DNA from: Gemmiger sp. An120
GTDB taxonomy: Bacteria > Bacillota > Clostridia > Oscillospirales > Ruminococcaceae
Length of the DNA stretch: 64,000 bases
Reading direction: 5' to 3'
NCBI RefSeq assembly: GCF_002160955.1
Contig: NZ_NFLN01000002.1
Coordinates: forward strand, 62,001 to 126,000
The position numbers were made by a program, and so were the translations under genes. Below, piece by piece: positions 30,258-38,692 of this stretch (positions are counted from its first letter, which is position 1; every line of letters begins with the position of its first letter). Below the pieces are notes generated by a model that was not told the DNA's origin, did not search any database, and saw only the letters and a program-made list of their open reading frames with translations.

Positions 30258-31726
30258 TTTCGGTATTTTTACGAGAACAAAAACGCTATACACAGGAAGA
30301 CCTGGTTAAAGAGTTTCATTGTTCCGAGGAAAAGACTGTTCGCATTCTGAAACGTCTGAAAGAATATGGTGTGCTGAAGGCTGTAAAAGCGAATGACACA
30401 CAGAAGGATCTCACAGATCTGTTGGACGAGGACATCGAAATTGCTGATGTCGAAGTCGGTGAAAACGAATATCTGTATGTATTCACTTTTGTGGGGGTTA
30501 TTACCATTGAGGGCCGTGTGCTGAAATGCTATCCAAAATATTTGCTCGATGCCACGGCCCCCAAAGCAGAACTGAAACAAGTGCTAAAAGTTCTTGAAAA
30601 GTACAATTCCAAGGAACAAATCATTCGTATGTACAACGATACGAGTGACAGCAGCGCATTTAATATGCTGGCTGTTATGTTGTTCCTCCTTCAGGATTAT
30701 TTCGAGTATGGTGCTTATACCAACACACAGGATATTATTGAATCCAACGGAACTGGTGAAATTCTCTGGGATAGAACCATCAACGAAACTTTCACCCTCC
30801 TTAGCAACAATCGTCCGTATTACCCGGAATTACTAACCATGAAGCGGGTGAATGACGATTTTGATTTTTTCAAGCGCCTTCACGAATGTATCCTCACGCG
30901 TTGTACAGAGGAATTAAGAGATGCCGACCTGTTGGATTTATTCGATATTATGGGTGCCGATATATCTGATGAGAGTATTGAGGACTTCGGTGATAAAGAG
31001 TATGTACTGGAGCGTATTGTCAAGGAACTCAATGTCCAGTTCAACACACGCAAGCAGCTTCTGCTGAAAACGCTGTATGCTTATATAGCCAACAGCAGCG
31101 CACTGGATGATCTCGATTGCTTCAGCATGTTTGGCACAAACAGTTTCAACCTGGTATGGGAAAAAGTTTGCGCAGAAGTAATGGATAACCAGCTACAGAA
31201 GCCAATCGGTGGTCTGCGGCTTCCTGTACCGTTGGCCACACAATATCGCGATTTGCGGCATAAGAAACTTATTGATTTGATTGATAAACCGCAGTGGTCC
31301 GGAACAACATCAACTGGTGAGTGCTTTGTGAAGCAGGCCGAGGATACTCTAATCCCAGATCTTGTTTCCATCGTGAAGATTGATGGAGAGTATCAGTTTA
31401 TCATTTTTGATGCCAAGTACTACAACATTCAATTGGAACATAACAAAAAGCTGCGTGGTCAGCCTGGTATTGAATCCATTACCAAGCAGTATCTGTACCA
31501 GTTGGCATTCAGACCTTTTGTGGAGGCCCATCAAATCAGCACAGTAAGGAACTGCTTCCTTATGCCGACTGCGTCGAAGGAGATAATCGAAAAAGGTACT
31601 GTATCCCTGGCTATGCTGAGCAAGTTGGGGCTACAGGATATTCAGGTGCGCCTTTTGCCTGCAGAAACAATGTACCGCCATTATATTGACAATGCAAAGA
31701 TGGATATTTGTATACTTAATCTCTAA
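30254..31726 (+). CDS. LlaJI/McrC-like restriction endonuclease subunit (R2)
   Basis: Protein of 490 residues. A winged helix begins the protein (TQEDLVKEFHCSEEKTVRIL, about 13-32). The C-terminal third has a PD-(D/E)xK site: PDLVSIV near 368, FIIFDAKYYN near 384-391. The whole resembles the LlaJI family of nuclease subunits. Paired with the McrB-like motor and two C5 methyltransferases, it makes a complete Type II/IV-like restriction system. Translation is coupled to the motor gene by ATGA. No terminator with a T-run was found in the 170 bp after it. Confidence 0.85.
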   Translation: MISVFLREQKRYTQEDLVKEFHCSEEKTVRILKRLKEYGVLKAVKANDTQKDLTDLLDEDIEIADVEVGENEYLYVFTFVGVITIEGRVLKCYPKYLLDATAPKAELKQVLKVLEKYNSKEQIIRMYNDTSDSSAFNMLAVMLFLLQDYFEYGAYTNTQDIIESNGTGEILWDRTINETFTLLSNNRPYYPELLTMKRVNDDFDFFKRLHECILTRCTEELRDADLLDLFDIMGADISDESIEDFGDKEYVLERIVKELNVQFNTRKQLLLKTLYAYIANSSALDDLDCFSMFGTNSFNLVWEKVCAEVMDNQLQKPIGGLRLPVPLATQYRDLRHKKLIDLIDKPQWSGTTSTGECFVKQAEDTLIPDLVSIVKIDGEYQFIIFDAKYYNIQLEHNKKLRGQPGIESITKQYLYQLAFRPFVEAHQISTVRNCFLMPTASKEIIEKGTVSLAMLSKLGLQDIQVRLLPAETMYRHYIDNAKMDICILNL

Positions 31727-31814
31727 AGTGAAGAACATCGCATTGGGCATAAAATAATGGAGAAGCTCATCTTACTTGTGTAATTTTGCCCTAAACACAG
31801 ATTCATCTTCCGAA

Positions 31815-31846
31815 ACACGATCGTGTGGTCGTTGCGAAAATCGCAA
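31815..31846. promoter_or_regulatory. Two adjacent palindromes ahead of the DUF1653 gene
   Basis: A 12-bp perfect palindrome ACACGATCGTGT (31815-31826) is followed by TTGCGA-AAA-TCGCAA (31832-31846), with outer GGT/ACC also complementary. Probable operator sites of the mobilizable element's first gene (ATG 31901). Confidence 0.45.
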
Positions 31847-31900
31847 TTACCACTCTGCACACAGCAGCCAAAAGCGTATGCGGAAATGTGAGGTGACCAG

Positions 31901-32602
31901 ATGGCAGACAGAAAAATCCGGGCAGGGTACTACCGGCGGTATGACGGCAAGCTAATTTATCTGGTCACGGCTGCTGAGGATGCTGAAACCGGTGAGGAGA
32001 CGGTCATCCTGCGCTCCTATTCTTTTTCTGAAGTTCCGCAGTACTTCACAATGAGCAAGAAATCCTTTTGCGCATTCGTGGAGGTGAACGGTGAGCGGAA
32101 GGCCAGGTACAAGCGGGTCACCAATATGAAAATCACCGAAGCAGTCATCTCCAATCTTGCTGAGGATGGTATGCGCGGGCCGATCCGCAAAAAGAGCACG
32201 GAGCGGGATGCCGAGTACGACTCCCGCGTCTATCAATCTGCGCCCACCTACCTCGCATACGCCAAAGAGCTCTGTGAGAGCTACCGTTTCGATTCGGCCA
32301 AGTATCGTCTCTGCATGAATGAGAAGCGGTATGCCGCCATCACCCGAAGTGACTTTGCTAAACTGAAAGAGGACATACAGTTTCTGGACAACGCGCTGAA
32401 GACGGTGCTGCAGGATCACCAGGCGTACTTTCAAGAGCGGTTCGTGGACGGTCTGTCCATCCGCAAGTACGCGGAAGCCCATCAGCTGAACCGCGGCAGC
32501 GTGGACTATCTGCAAAAGAAGCTGCTCACCGCGCTGGCGCAGCTGCTGAAAGAGCGGGATGAAGCGGACGGAACTTGTCGCCTGCGGCCCAAAACAACTT
32601 GA
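31901..32602 (+). CDS. DUF1653-domain protein with sigma-like C-terminal helices
   Basis: Protein of 233 residues (GAGGTG ahead of ATG 31901). Residues about 5-70 match DUF1653 (GYYRRYDGKLIYLVTAAEDAETGEE...). The C-terminal half is helical and ends in a region-4-like helix-turn-helix (DGLSIRKYAEAHQLNRGSVDYLQ), suggesting a regulator of the mobilizable element. It is followed at once by a terminator, so it is expressed alone. Confidence 0.6.
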   Translation: MADRKIRAGYYRRYDGKLIYLVTAAEDAETGEETVILRSYSFSEVPQYFTMSKKSFCAFVEVNGERKARYKRVTNMKITEAVISNLAEDGMRGPIRKKSTERDAEYDSRVYQSAPTYLAYAKELCESYRFDSAKYRLCMNEKRYAAITRSDFAKLKEDIQFLDNALKTVLQDHQAYFQERFVDGLSIRKYAEAHQLNRGSVDYLQKKLLTALAQLLKERDEADGTCRLRPKTT

Positions 32603-32620
32603 TACACTTACATCGAGATG

Positions 32621-32652
32621 AGAGCGTCTGCTGAATGGCAGGCGCTCTTTTT
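32621..32652 (+). terminator. Rho-independent terminator after the DUF1653 gene
   Basis: Stem AGAGCGTCTGC (32621-32631) with GCAGGCGCTCT (32638-32648), one G-U pair, 6-nt loop, then a T-run. Confidence 0.8.
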
Positions 32653-32713
32653 CTGTCAATTTTATGTCAGCCCGCTATATGGTTCGGCTAAGTAGTGAGG
32701 GGGCATTTTCAAA

Positions 32714-32785
32714 ATGAATTTTGAGGAACGGTCAATCGAGAATACAGAACTGCTCTTCGGTGAGGTGATGCCCATGTCTGAGTGA
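32714..32785 (+). CDS. Possible 23-residue leader ORF
   Basis: ATG 32714 to TGA 32785, preceded by GAGGGGG about 10 nt upstream, coding for an acidic peptide beginning MNFEERSIENTELLFGE. Its position just ahead of the HTH gene and its good ribosome binding site argue for translation. No homology is known to me. Confidence 0.35.
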   Translation: MNFEERSIENTELLFGEVMPMSE

Positions 32786-32847
32786 GCAAGTGTATGTGTG
32801 GCTAATGATGTTCGTACTGCAAACAAAGAAAGGACAGGAGGTGCTGT

Positions 32848-33417
32848 ATGAAGTTCCGGCAGTGGCCCAAACGCGATCCCAACAAAAACTATTTTCTGGT
32901 TCCCAACGAAGTGTTTCACATCGGTCTCAGTCACCCGGAAATCTCGATCTACTGCTATCTGCTGAGCATCGAGAACAGAGAAACCTATCAGTGCTGGCCC
33001 AGCTACAAGACCATCGGCAAGGCGCTGGGAATGTGCGAAAACACGGTCAGCAAGTATGTGCGCAGCCTGGAGGAGAAAGATCTCATCCGCACCGAGCCGA
33101 CGATGGTGCGGAGCAAGGACGGCCGGCCGCTCAACGGAAACCTGCTCTACACCATCCGCCCCATCCAGGCGGCGATGGAATCGTTCTATGAGCGGCAGTT
33201 CCGGCAGCTGGAGGAGGATGCCGCCCGTCAGAGGGCGGCGGAGCGTCTGGCGGAATCCTCCCGCAGAAGCCCCCAGAACGCCCTGTGTGCGCCTTTGGGC
33301 GAGCCTGCGGGGCTGGATACCCCCTCGGGCTCGGAGAGCAGATTTAGGCCACGTTCTGGGGAGCTTCAGGGAGTGCCTGCGGAGGCACTTCCGGGGACGA
33401 AAGAAAAAGCAGGATAA
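32848..33417 (+). CDS. Helix-turn-helix replication/mobilization-associated protein
   Basis: Protein of 189 residues (GGAGG ahead of ATG 32848). The first ~110 residues form the HTH_36/replication-initiator-like domain common in Clostridial mobile elements (NYFLVPNEVF, SIYCYLLSIENRETYQCWPS, ALGMCENTVSKYVRSLEEKDL). The last 50 residues are Pro/Gly/Arg-rich and look disordered. It lies ahead of the RHH and relaxase genes and may control them. Confidence 0.7.
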   Translation: MKFRQWPKRDPNKNYFLVPNEVFHIGLSHPEISIYCYLLSIENRETYQCWPSYKTIGKALGMCENTVSKYVRSLEEKDLIRTEPTMVRSKDGRPLNGNLLYTIRPIQAAMESFYERQFRQLEEDAARQRAAERLAESSRRSPQNALCAPLGEPAGLDTPSGSESRFRPRSGELQGVPAEALPGTKEKAG

Positions 33418-33423
33418 AGACCT

Positions 33424-33473
33424 GGCGTCGCAAGCGCCGCCCGGTCGGCCACTTCTGCCCGCAGTGCGGGCAG
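33424..33473. other. Candidate oriT region (hairpins ahead of mobilization genes)
   Basis: An 8-bp perfect stem CTGCCCGC-AGT-GCGGGCAG (33455-33473) and a smaller GGCG/CGCC hairpin (33424-33438) lie in the 180-bp space between the HTH gene and the RHH-relaxase pair. Relaxase nick sites usually sit by such hairpins upstream of the mob genes; no nick sequence was recognised. Confidence 0.35.
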
Positions 33474-33596
33474 TTTCGGGGGGACGAAAGATGGCGTCTT
33501 TGACAGGCAGAAAAGATGCCGTTGGCGTCAGCTTTCTCCCAAAGCCCCATATTGCAGGCTTTTCACAGATGTCTGATAGAAAAAAGGAGGAATTGA

Positions 33597-34031
33597 ATGA
33601 GCAATGAAACCAAAGAGCGTTTCCCGCTGCGGATGAAGCCGGAAACCAGCCGGAGACTGGAGCAGTGGTACGCTGCCGACAACTGCCGAAGCAAAAACGA
33701 GTTTGTGGAAAAGGCCATCAACTTCTATGTGGACTATCTGGAAACTCAGGACAACCAATCTCTGCTGCCCACGGTGCTCCAGGCTACGCTGGACGGCAGA
33801 CTGGGTCGGCTGGAGGATCACATCGCCAGGCGGGAGTTCACCAGAGAGGTGGAGCTGGATCTTCTCATCGGGATCATCGCGGATGCGGTGGAGGTAGACC
33901 GGGATGATCTGAAGCGCAGACGAGCGGTGAGCGTTCGGAATGTGAGAGCCACCAACGGACTCATCTCTCTTGAGAAGCGTGCACGCTCCGCCGGGGAGCC
34001 GGACTGGGATGATGACGAATGGCAAGACTGA
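33597..34031 (+). CDS. Ribbon-helix-helix mobilization accessory protein (MobC-like)
   Basis: Protein of 144 residues (AAGGAGG ahead of ATG 33597). The N-terminus is a ribbon-helix-helix domain (FPLRMKPETSRRLEQWYAADNCRSKNEFVEKAI). It overlaps the relaxase gene by 13 nt, the usual pairing of an oriT-binding accessory protein with its relaxase. The C-terminus is acidic (DWDDDEWQD). Confidence 0.7.
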   Translation: MSNETKERFPLRMKPETSRRLEQWYAADNCRSKNEFVEKAINFYVDYLETQDNQSLLPTVLQATLDGRLGRLEDHIARREFTREVELDLLIGIIADAVEVDRDDLKRRRAVSVRNVRATNGLISLEKRARSAGEPDWDDDEWQD

Positions 34032-35959
34032 TTCTGAAAAGTCCCTACATCAAAAGCACAGGCGGCGCTGCCGGGTACCTCCGCTACATCGCAACCCGGG
34101 AGCGGGTAGAAATTCTTCCGGATGACCGTCCGCCCACACGCAAGCAGGAGCAGCTCATCGCAAAGCTGGTGAAAGACTTCCCGGACACCAAAACCCTCTA
34201 CGAGTATGGGGACTACCAGACCAAGCCCACCAAGGCTACAGCCTCTGCCTTCATCAGCCTGGCGCTGGAATCCAACTGGGGTGCGCTCCATCAGTCGGAG
34301 CAGTATATGAAGTACATTGCCACCCGGCCCCGGGCGGAGCGCCTCGGTTCCCACGGGCTGTTCGGCGACAGCGACGGCGTATCGCTGGAAAAGGCGATGG
34401 AGGAACTGGAGCAGTACACCGGCAATGTGTGGGCGCACATTATCTCTCTCAAGCGGGAGGACGCGGCGCGTCTGGGCTTCGACAACGCCGCGGCGTGGAG
34501 AAATCTCATCCGCGCCCACCGCAACGAGATCGCGGCGGCGATGAAAATACCGCCCGCAGACTTCCGTTGGTACGCGGCCTTCCACGATGAGGGGGAGCAT
34601 CCGCACGTCCACATGATGGCCTGGTCGGTCAAACCCGGACAGGCCTACCTATCCAAAGAGGGCATCCGTCAGATTAAATCCAGGCTGACCAACGACATCT
34701 TTCGGGACGAGATGCTCCACCTCTACGAGCAGAAGTCGGAGTCCCGGGACGAGCTGGTGCGGCAGGCGCGGCGGGCCATGCTGGAGCTGGTGCAGGCGAT
34801 GCGGGATGGCCTGTGCGACCACCCGGAGGCTGAGCAGCTCATGCAGGAGCTGGCGGCGGGGCTTGGGACAGTCAAGGGAAAGAAGTCCTACAGCTACCTT
34901 CCCAAGCGGCTCAAGCAGCTGGTGGACGAGATCGTGGACCAGATGGAGCGGCTTTCTATGGTGCGCCAGTGCTATGACCAGTGGCTTTTGCTCCAGGGAA
35001 AGGTGGACAGCTACTACCATGATAAGCCCCGGGAGCGGCGCCCGCTGTCCAAGGAGAAAGAGTTTCGGCAGATCAAAAATGCCGTCATTCGGGAAGCGGA
35101 GCGGCTGCGGCTGGGCCAAATCACCTTCGAGGACCAGGACATGGGCCAGCGGGACGAGCCGGAGCAGTTTCAAAATGCGCCCTATGCCTACTGGACGCTG
35201 CGGGAGGTCATTCGAAATGAAGAGCTGACACTGGAGGAGCGGAGCGGCGCGGTATCGGAGCTGGAAAAGCTGGCCAAGGGCGGCGACCGATACTCTCAAT
35301 ACCTGCTGGGTAAGCTCTGGCGGGACGGCCCTCTGCTGATCCCCAACGGAGAGGAAGCCCGGTATTGGTTCGAACAGGCCGCCCGGCAGGGTCATCCGGC
35401 GGCGCAGTATGCCCTCGCCAAGTTGTACCTCTCCGCCAATCTGGAGGTGCGGGACACCGCGCGGGGCATGGACTGGCTGCGCACCGCCGCGGCAGGCGGA
35501 AACAGCTGGGCCATGTACCGCCTGGGCAAGGAGCTGCTCCGTGGCGAAATCATGGAACAGGATACGGCGGGCGCGGTGGAGTGGTTCACCCGTTCCGCCG
35601 AGGGCGGGAACCCCTATGCCCAGTATCTGCTGGGCAAGCTGTACCTCATGGGAAAGGAAGTGCCCCAGGATGAGGAGCAGGCAATCCTCTGGCTGACCCG
35701 GTCGGCGGAGCAGGGAAACGAATACGCCCGGTACCTTCTGGATCACAGGGAGGAACAGCGCCCGCCCGATGTGATGCTGGCGGTGACGCGGCTGCTCTAC
35801 CACATGAGCCGGGTGTTCCAGGATAACTCCATCCCCAAGTCCCGCCCAGGCGGCATCCAGATCGACCGCAAGCGGCTCAGAAAGCTGCGGGAGAAGAAAA
35901 TCGCCCAGGGCCACAAGCCGGACGACCATGAGGAGCAGCAGTCCGAAATGACCATGTGA
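34019..35959 (+). CDS. MobP-type relaxase with C-terminal Sel1 repeats
   Basis: Protein of 646 residues. Residues about 1-250 are the relaxase domain: SPYIKS start, GYLRYIATRERVE, GDYQTKPTKATASAFISLALE, and the metal-binding HDEGEHPHVHMMAWS near 187-200. This enzyme nicks one strand at oriT and pilots it during conjugation. Residues about 425-575 carry four to five Sel1-type repeats (YWFEQAARQGHPAAQYALAK and similar), a TPR-like scaffold that may contact the helper coupling protein. It is coupled to the RHH gene by overlap. Confidence 0.85.
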   Translation: MARLILKSPYIKSTGGAAGYLRYIATRERVEILPDDRPPTRKQEQLIAKLVKDFPDTKTLYEYGDYQTKPTKATASAFISLALESNWGALHQSEQYMKYIATRPRAERLGSHGLFGDSDGVSLEKAMEELEQYTGNVWAHIISLKREDAARLGFDNAAAWRNLIRAHRNEIAAAMKIPPADFRWYAAFHDEGEHPHVHMMAWSVKPGQAYLSKEGIRQIKSRLTNDIFRDEMLHLYEQKSESRDELVRQARRAMLELVQAMRDGLCDHPEAEQLMQELAAGLGTVKGKKSYSYLPKRLKQLVDEIVDQMERLSMVRQCYDQWLLLQGKVDSYYHDKPRERRPLSKEKEFRQIKNAVIREAERLRLGQITFEDQDMGQRDEPEQFQNAPYAYWTLREVIRNEELTLEERSGAVSELEKLAKGGDRYSQYLLGKLWRDGPLLIPNGEEARYWFEQAARQGHPAAQYALAKLYLSANLEVRDTARGMDWLRTAAAGGNSWAMYRLGKELLRGEIMEQDTAGAVEWFTRSAEGGNPYAQYLLGKLYLMGKEVPQDEEQAILWLTRSAEQGNEYARYLLDHREEQRPPDVMLAVTRLLYHMSRVFQDNSIPKSRPGGIQIDRKRLRKLREKKIAQGHKPDDHEEQQSEMTM

Positions 35960-36028
35960 GCGGCGCAGAAAATGGGCCGCAAAACAAGGAATAAAATCCC
36001 TTCCGAGGGAAGGGTAGAAAGGAATCCA

Positions 36029-36247
36029 ATGAAACGATCCAAGTATAACTCTTTCAATGAACTCCCCCTGATGCTGACCGTACAGGATGTGGCCGATGTG
36101 CTGGGTATTGGGTTGGCTCACGCCTACGAGGTGGCCCACCGGAAGGACTTCCCCACCATCACCCTGGGTAGCCGGATCATCGTCCCCCGGGACAAGCTCA
36201 TGGCGTGGATTGAGGAGCAGGCGGCCAAAAAGACGGAAATATTTTAG
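36029..36247 (+). CDS. Excisionase-like HTH protein (Xis)
   Basis: Protein of 72 residues from ATG 36029 (AAAGGA upstream). It has the MerR-like HTH_17 fold of Tn916-family excisionases (LTVQDVADVLGIGLAHAYEVAHR, IIVPRDKLMAWIEEQ). It directs Int toward excision. It stands 56 bp before the integrase gene, separated by the shared leader. Confidence 0.8.
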   Translation: MKRSKYNSFNELPLMLTVQDVADVLGIGLAHAYEVAHRKDFPTITLGSRIIVPRDKLMAWIEEQAAKKTEIF

Positions 36248-36303
36248 TAGCTATTTCCGAGATTCTGTGGTATTTGTTTGTGTTGCCAAAGGAGGGATGA
36301 TCA
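36247..36303 (+). repeat. Shared recombinase leader, copy 3
   Basis: GTAGCTATTTCCGAGATTC, TGTGGTAT, TTGTTTG, TTGCC and AAAGGAGG between Xis stop and Int start. The block order is the same as at 22281 and 24011. Confidence 0.6.
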
Positions 36304-37533
36304 ATGGCAAAGAAACGAGCAAATGGCGAGGGCAGCATTCGAAAGAAGCCCAACGGCCGCTGGGAGGGCAGATACACCCAGGGCATCGATCCCAGTACCG
36401 GCCGAGCCATTCAGAAAAGCGTATCTGCCAGGACGCAGGCCGAATGCAAGGAGAAGCTGGCAAAGGCCATCCGGGATAACCGGGGTATCCCGGTCAATCA
36501 CAACGAGGACTATACCGTGGCGGAGTGGTGCAGGCTGTGGTTTGAAACCTACAGCAAACCTGTGATCCGCCCCAACACCGCCAAGACCTACGAGAATGTC
36601 ATCGAGAACCACATCGTACCGGCCATCGGAGGAGTAAAGCTCAAGCGGCTCACCGCCATCCAGATCCAGAAGATGTACAACGATTCCAAAACCAAAGGGC
36701 GGGTGCAGCGCTTCGAGAAGCAGACCAACACGGAATTGTCCGGAAGCACGGTACGCCGCATCCACATGGTGCTGGCTGCGGCGCTGAAGCAGGCGGTCAA
36801 GGAGCGGATCATTCCGTACAACCCCTGCGACAACTGCCGCATCCCGCCCAAAGAGCACAAGGAGATGACCATTATCCCGCCAGAGAAGCTGGGGGTGTAT
36901 CTCAGCGAAGCTGAGAAGTACGGTGTCCTGCCCATGTTTTTCCTGGAGTTATCCAGCGGCCTGCGGCGTGGAGAGCTGCTGGCACTCCAGTGGGATGACC
37001 TGAATGTAAAAGACCGGATATTATCGGTGAGCAAGCAGGTCACTCGGATCGACGGGGAGCTGGTAGTAACGGAGCCGAAAACCAAGAACTCTGTCCGCAA
37101 GGTGGCACTGTCTCAGCAGGCGGTGGATATGCTGGTGCGGGAACATGAACAGCACCCTGACAATCCCATCCTGTTCCCGTCGCCCCGCACTGGAGGCTAC
37201 TGGAGTCCGGACGCGGTGTCCAGGATCAACCGGAAGCTGCTGGCAAAGGCCGGCATCGAGGAACATGTGCGCTTCCATGATCTGCGCCATACTTTCGCCA
37301 CCATGGCCCTCTCCAGCGGCGTGGATGTGAAGACACTGTCCAGTATGCTGGGCCACTTCAGCGCTGGGTTCACCCTCGATACCTATACGCATATCACCAA
37401 CGATATGCAGAGAGGTGCAGCGGAGAAGATCGGCGGCTTCATGGAGATGGCCACGGCCAAACCAGAACCGGAACCGCCTGACCCGCCGGAGGAGAGCCGG
37501 TGTAAGGTGATACCGTTCGAGAAGGTAGGGTAA
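36304..37533 (+). CDS. Tyrosine integrase, Tn916/Int family
   Basis: Protein of 409 residues. The N-terminal arm-binding domain (GEGSIRKKPNGRWEGRYT, AP2-like) is followed by a SAM-like core-binding domain and the catalytic domain: SGLRRGE near 218, HDLRHTFA near 325, LGHFSAGFTLDTYTH near 349 with the nucleophile Tyr. It is complete and looks active. With Xis it forms the integration module of the mobilizable element, and it is the second candidate for recombination at the tRNA-Pro core. The Pro/Glu-rich tail is typical. Confidence 0.95.
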   Translation: MAKKRANGEGSIRKKPNGRWEGRYTQGIDPSTGRAIQKSVSARTQAECKEKLAKAIRDNRGIPVNHNEDYTVAEWCRLWFETYSKPVIRPNTAKTYENVIENHIVPAIGGVKLKRLTAIQIQKMYNDSKTKGRVQRFEKQTNTELSGSTVRRIHMVLAAALKQAVKERIIPYNPCDNCRIPPKEHKEMTIIPPEKLGVYLSEAEKYGVLPMFFLELSSGLRRGELLALQWDDLNVKDRILSVSKQVTRIDGELVVTEPKTKNSVRKVALSQQAVDMLVREHEQHPDNPILFPSPRTGGYWSPDAVSRINRKLLAKAGIEEHVRFHDLRHTFATMALSSGVDVKTLSSMLGHFSAGFTLDTYTHITNDMQRGAAEKIGGFMEMATAKPEPEPPDPPEESRCKVIPFEKVG

Positions 37534-37540
37534 AACAGAT

Positions 37541-37576
37541 GATGCCCAAGGGACATGGATTTGTCCCTTGGGCATC
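37541..37576. terminator. Terminator between Int (+) and the AbiG-like operon (-)
   Basis: A perfect 15-bp stem GATGCCCAAGGGACA (37541-37555) pairing with 37562-37576, 6-nt loop. The T-runs on either side are weak, so termination strength is uncertain. Confidence 0.65.
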
Positions 37577-37602
37577 TGCCTTTGTTGATGTGTATAGATA
37601 CC

Positions 37603-38691
37603 TTAATGCTTTTCTTCATAGTACTGAGTAATATATGCATTGCTTGTTAGGGCATTGACATAGATTCCTTCGTGTTGCAATATGGTTTCTGATTCTCGCT
37701 TTGCTTCTTCGTTTGTTTGAAATGCGGAAAAAGAAATATACATGGGTTTGCTATCAGTATCACCATACAAAACCTTTACTGTTCCGTCATCACACTCTTG
37801 AATATCTTTCACCAGCGCATTTATCAACAGATTAGCAGTGTGAAGGGTAACGGACTGCTTTAAGAAATTAAACTCAATGCTACCTACGAAAGTTAATGCT
37901 ATCTTGTCGCCAATACTGAGAGATGCTTCCGCATTATTCATAGTCACAGCTGTTGAACTTATGGATGTGAGTTTGGCGCTCAAGCGAACAACTTTCTTCT
38001 CGCATAGGAGCAAATAAAGCTCATCAATATCCTGCTGTTCTTCCAGTGATAAAGCCTTCAACAAATCTGGAGAAATTGAAATCGCAAGTTTGCTCTCTAT
38101 TGCGCTTAAACGCTTAAAAAAAGATGTGTAACGACGGAAATACTCTTTTATATCGGATATAGATATATTTGCACTTTCAGAGGAGGTAGTTTCTTCGCGG
38201 TTATAAAAATGCGCCAAGAGTGCTGCGGCGATGCCAAAACTGTCAGCAACTTCTCCAATACTTTTCGCTTTCTCAAATTGCGTCTTATAATTGAGAGTAT
38301 GTTTATTTTCGCCAAGCAGGAATGTAATATTAAAAGCAACAATGGAATCAGGCTCGGAACGCAAACTTACTTTATCTTTAGTTCGGCTACGCAACAGCGT
38401 TATAGTTTTTTCTTTTCCGTCTACATCAAGTGTAATAGGCACGGGTTCTACCGCTGGGCCAACCAAGAATTGGGTTATATTGGTTTGTTCTTCTAATGGG
38501 AATTTGGTGCCCAGGTGTCCGACTGTTGTAGAAACTGAAGTGACACCTTCGACTGGAACGACACGCCCTTCGGCGTATACAATTTCCAAAGCAGATAAGA
38601 AGTTCTTATATGCCTCTCCGTTTCTAAAATGCAGGGTGCCACTCATATTGAACATATCATCAGAAAAAATCTCTTTGAGTTTATTCGGCAT
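37603..38691 (-). CDS. Unknown partner of the AbiGi-like protein (candidate toxin position)
   Basis: Protein of 362 residues whose ATG (38691) lies one base after the stop of the AbiGi-like gene. No family recognised. It has a beta-rich first half (LHFRNGEAYKNFL, TITLLRSRTKDKV) and a helical middle (KEYFRRYTSFFKRLSAIESKL). I see no nucleotidyltransferase motif of the usual AbiGii toxin. Tight coupling suggests the two act together as an abortive-infection pair. AT-rich, so recently acquired. Confidence 0.55.
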   Translation of the reverse strand: MPNKLKEIFSDDMFNMSGTLHFRNGEAYKNFLSALEIVYAEGRVVPVEGVTSVSTTVGHLGTKFPLEEQTNITQFLVGPAVEPVPITLDVDGKEKTITLLRSRTKDKVSLRSEPDSIVAFNITFLLGENKHTLNYKTQFEKAKSIGEVADSFGIAAALLAHFYNREETTSSESANISISDIKEYFRRYTSFFKRLSAIESKLAISISPDLLKALSLEEQQDIDELYLLLCEKKVVRLSAKLTSISSTAVTMNNAEASLSIGDKIALTFVGSIEFNFLKQSVTLHTANLLINALVKDIQECDDGTVKVLYGDTDSKPMYISFSAFQTNEEAKRESETILQHEGIYVNALTSNAYITQYYEEKH

Positions 38692-38692
38692 A

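Larger units (their letters stand above)
31901..37533 (+). mobile_element. Integrative mobilizable element module (regulator, HTH, RHH, relaxase, Xis, Int)
   Basis: Six genes on one strand with uniformly high GC, unlike the AT-rich operon before and the AbiG-like pair after. The order DUF1653 protein, HTH protein, RHH protein, MobP-type relaxase, excisionase, integrase is that of small mobilizable elements of Clostridia. No conjugation machinery is present, so transfer would depend on a helper. Precise ends were not identified. Confidence 0.65.

Noticed and set aside
34649-36139. 496-codon minus-strand open frame opposite the relaxase
   Set aside because: Shadow of the GC-rich relaxase/Xis region; composition is Leu/Pro/Val-rich without motifs.
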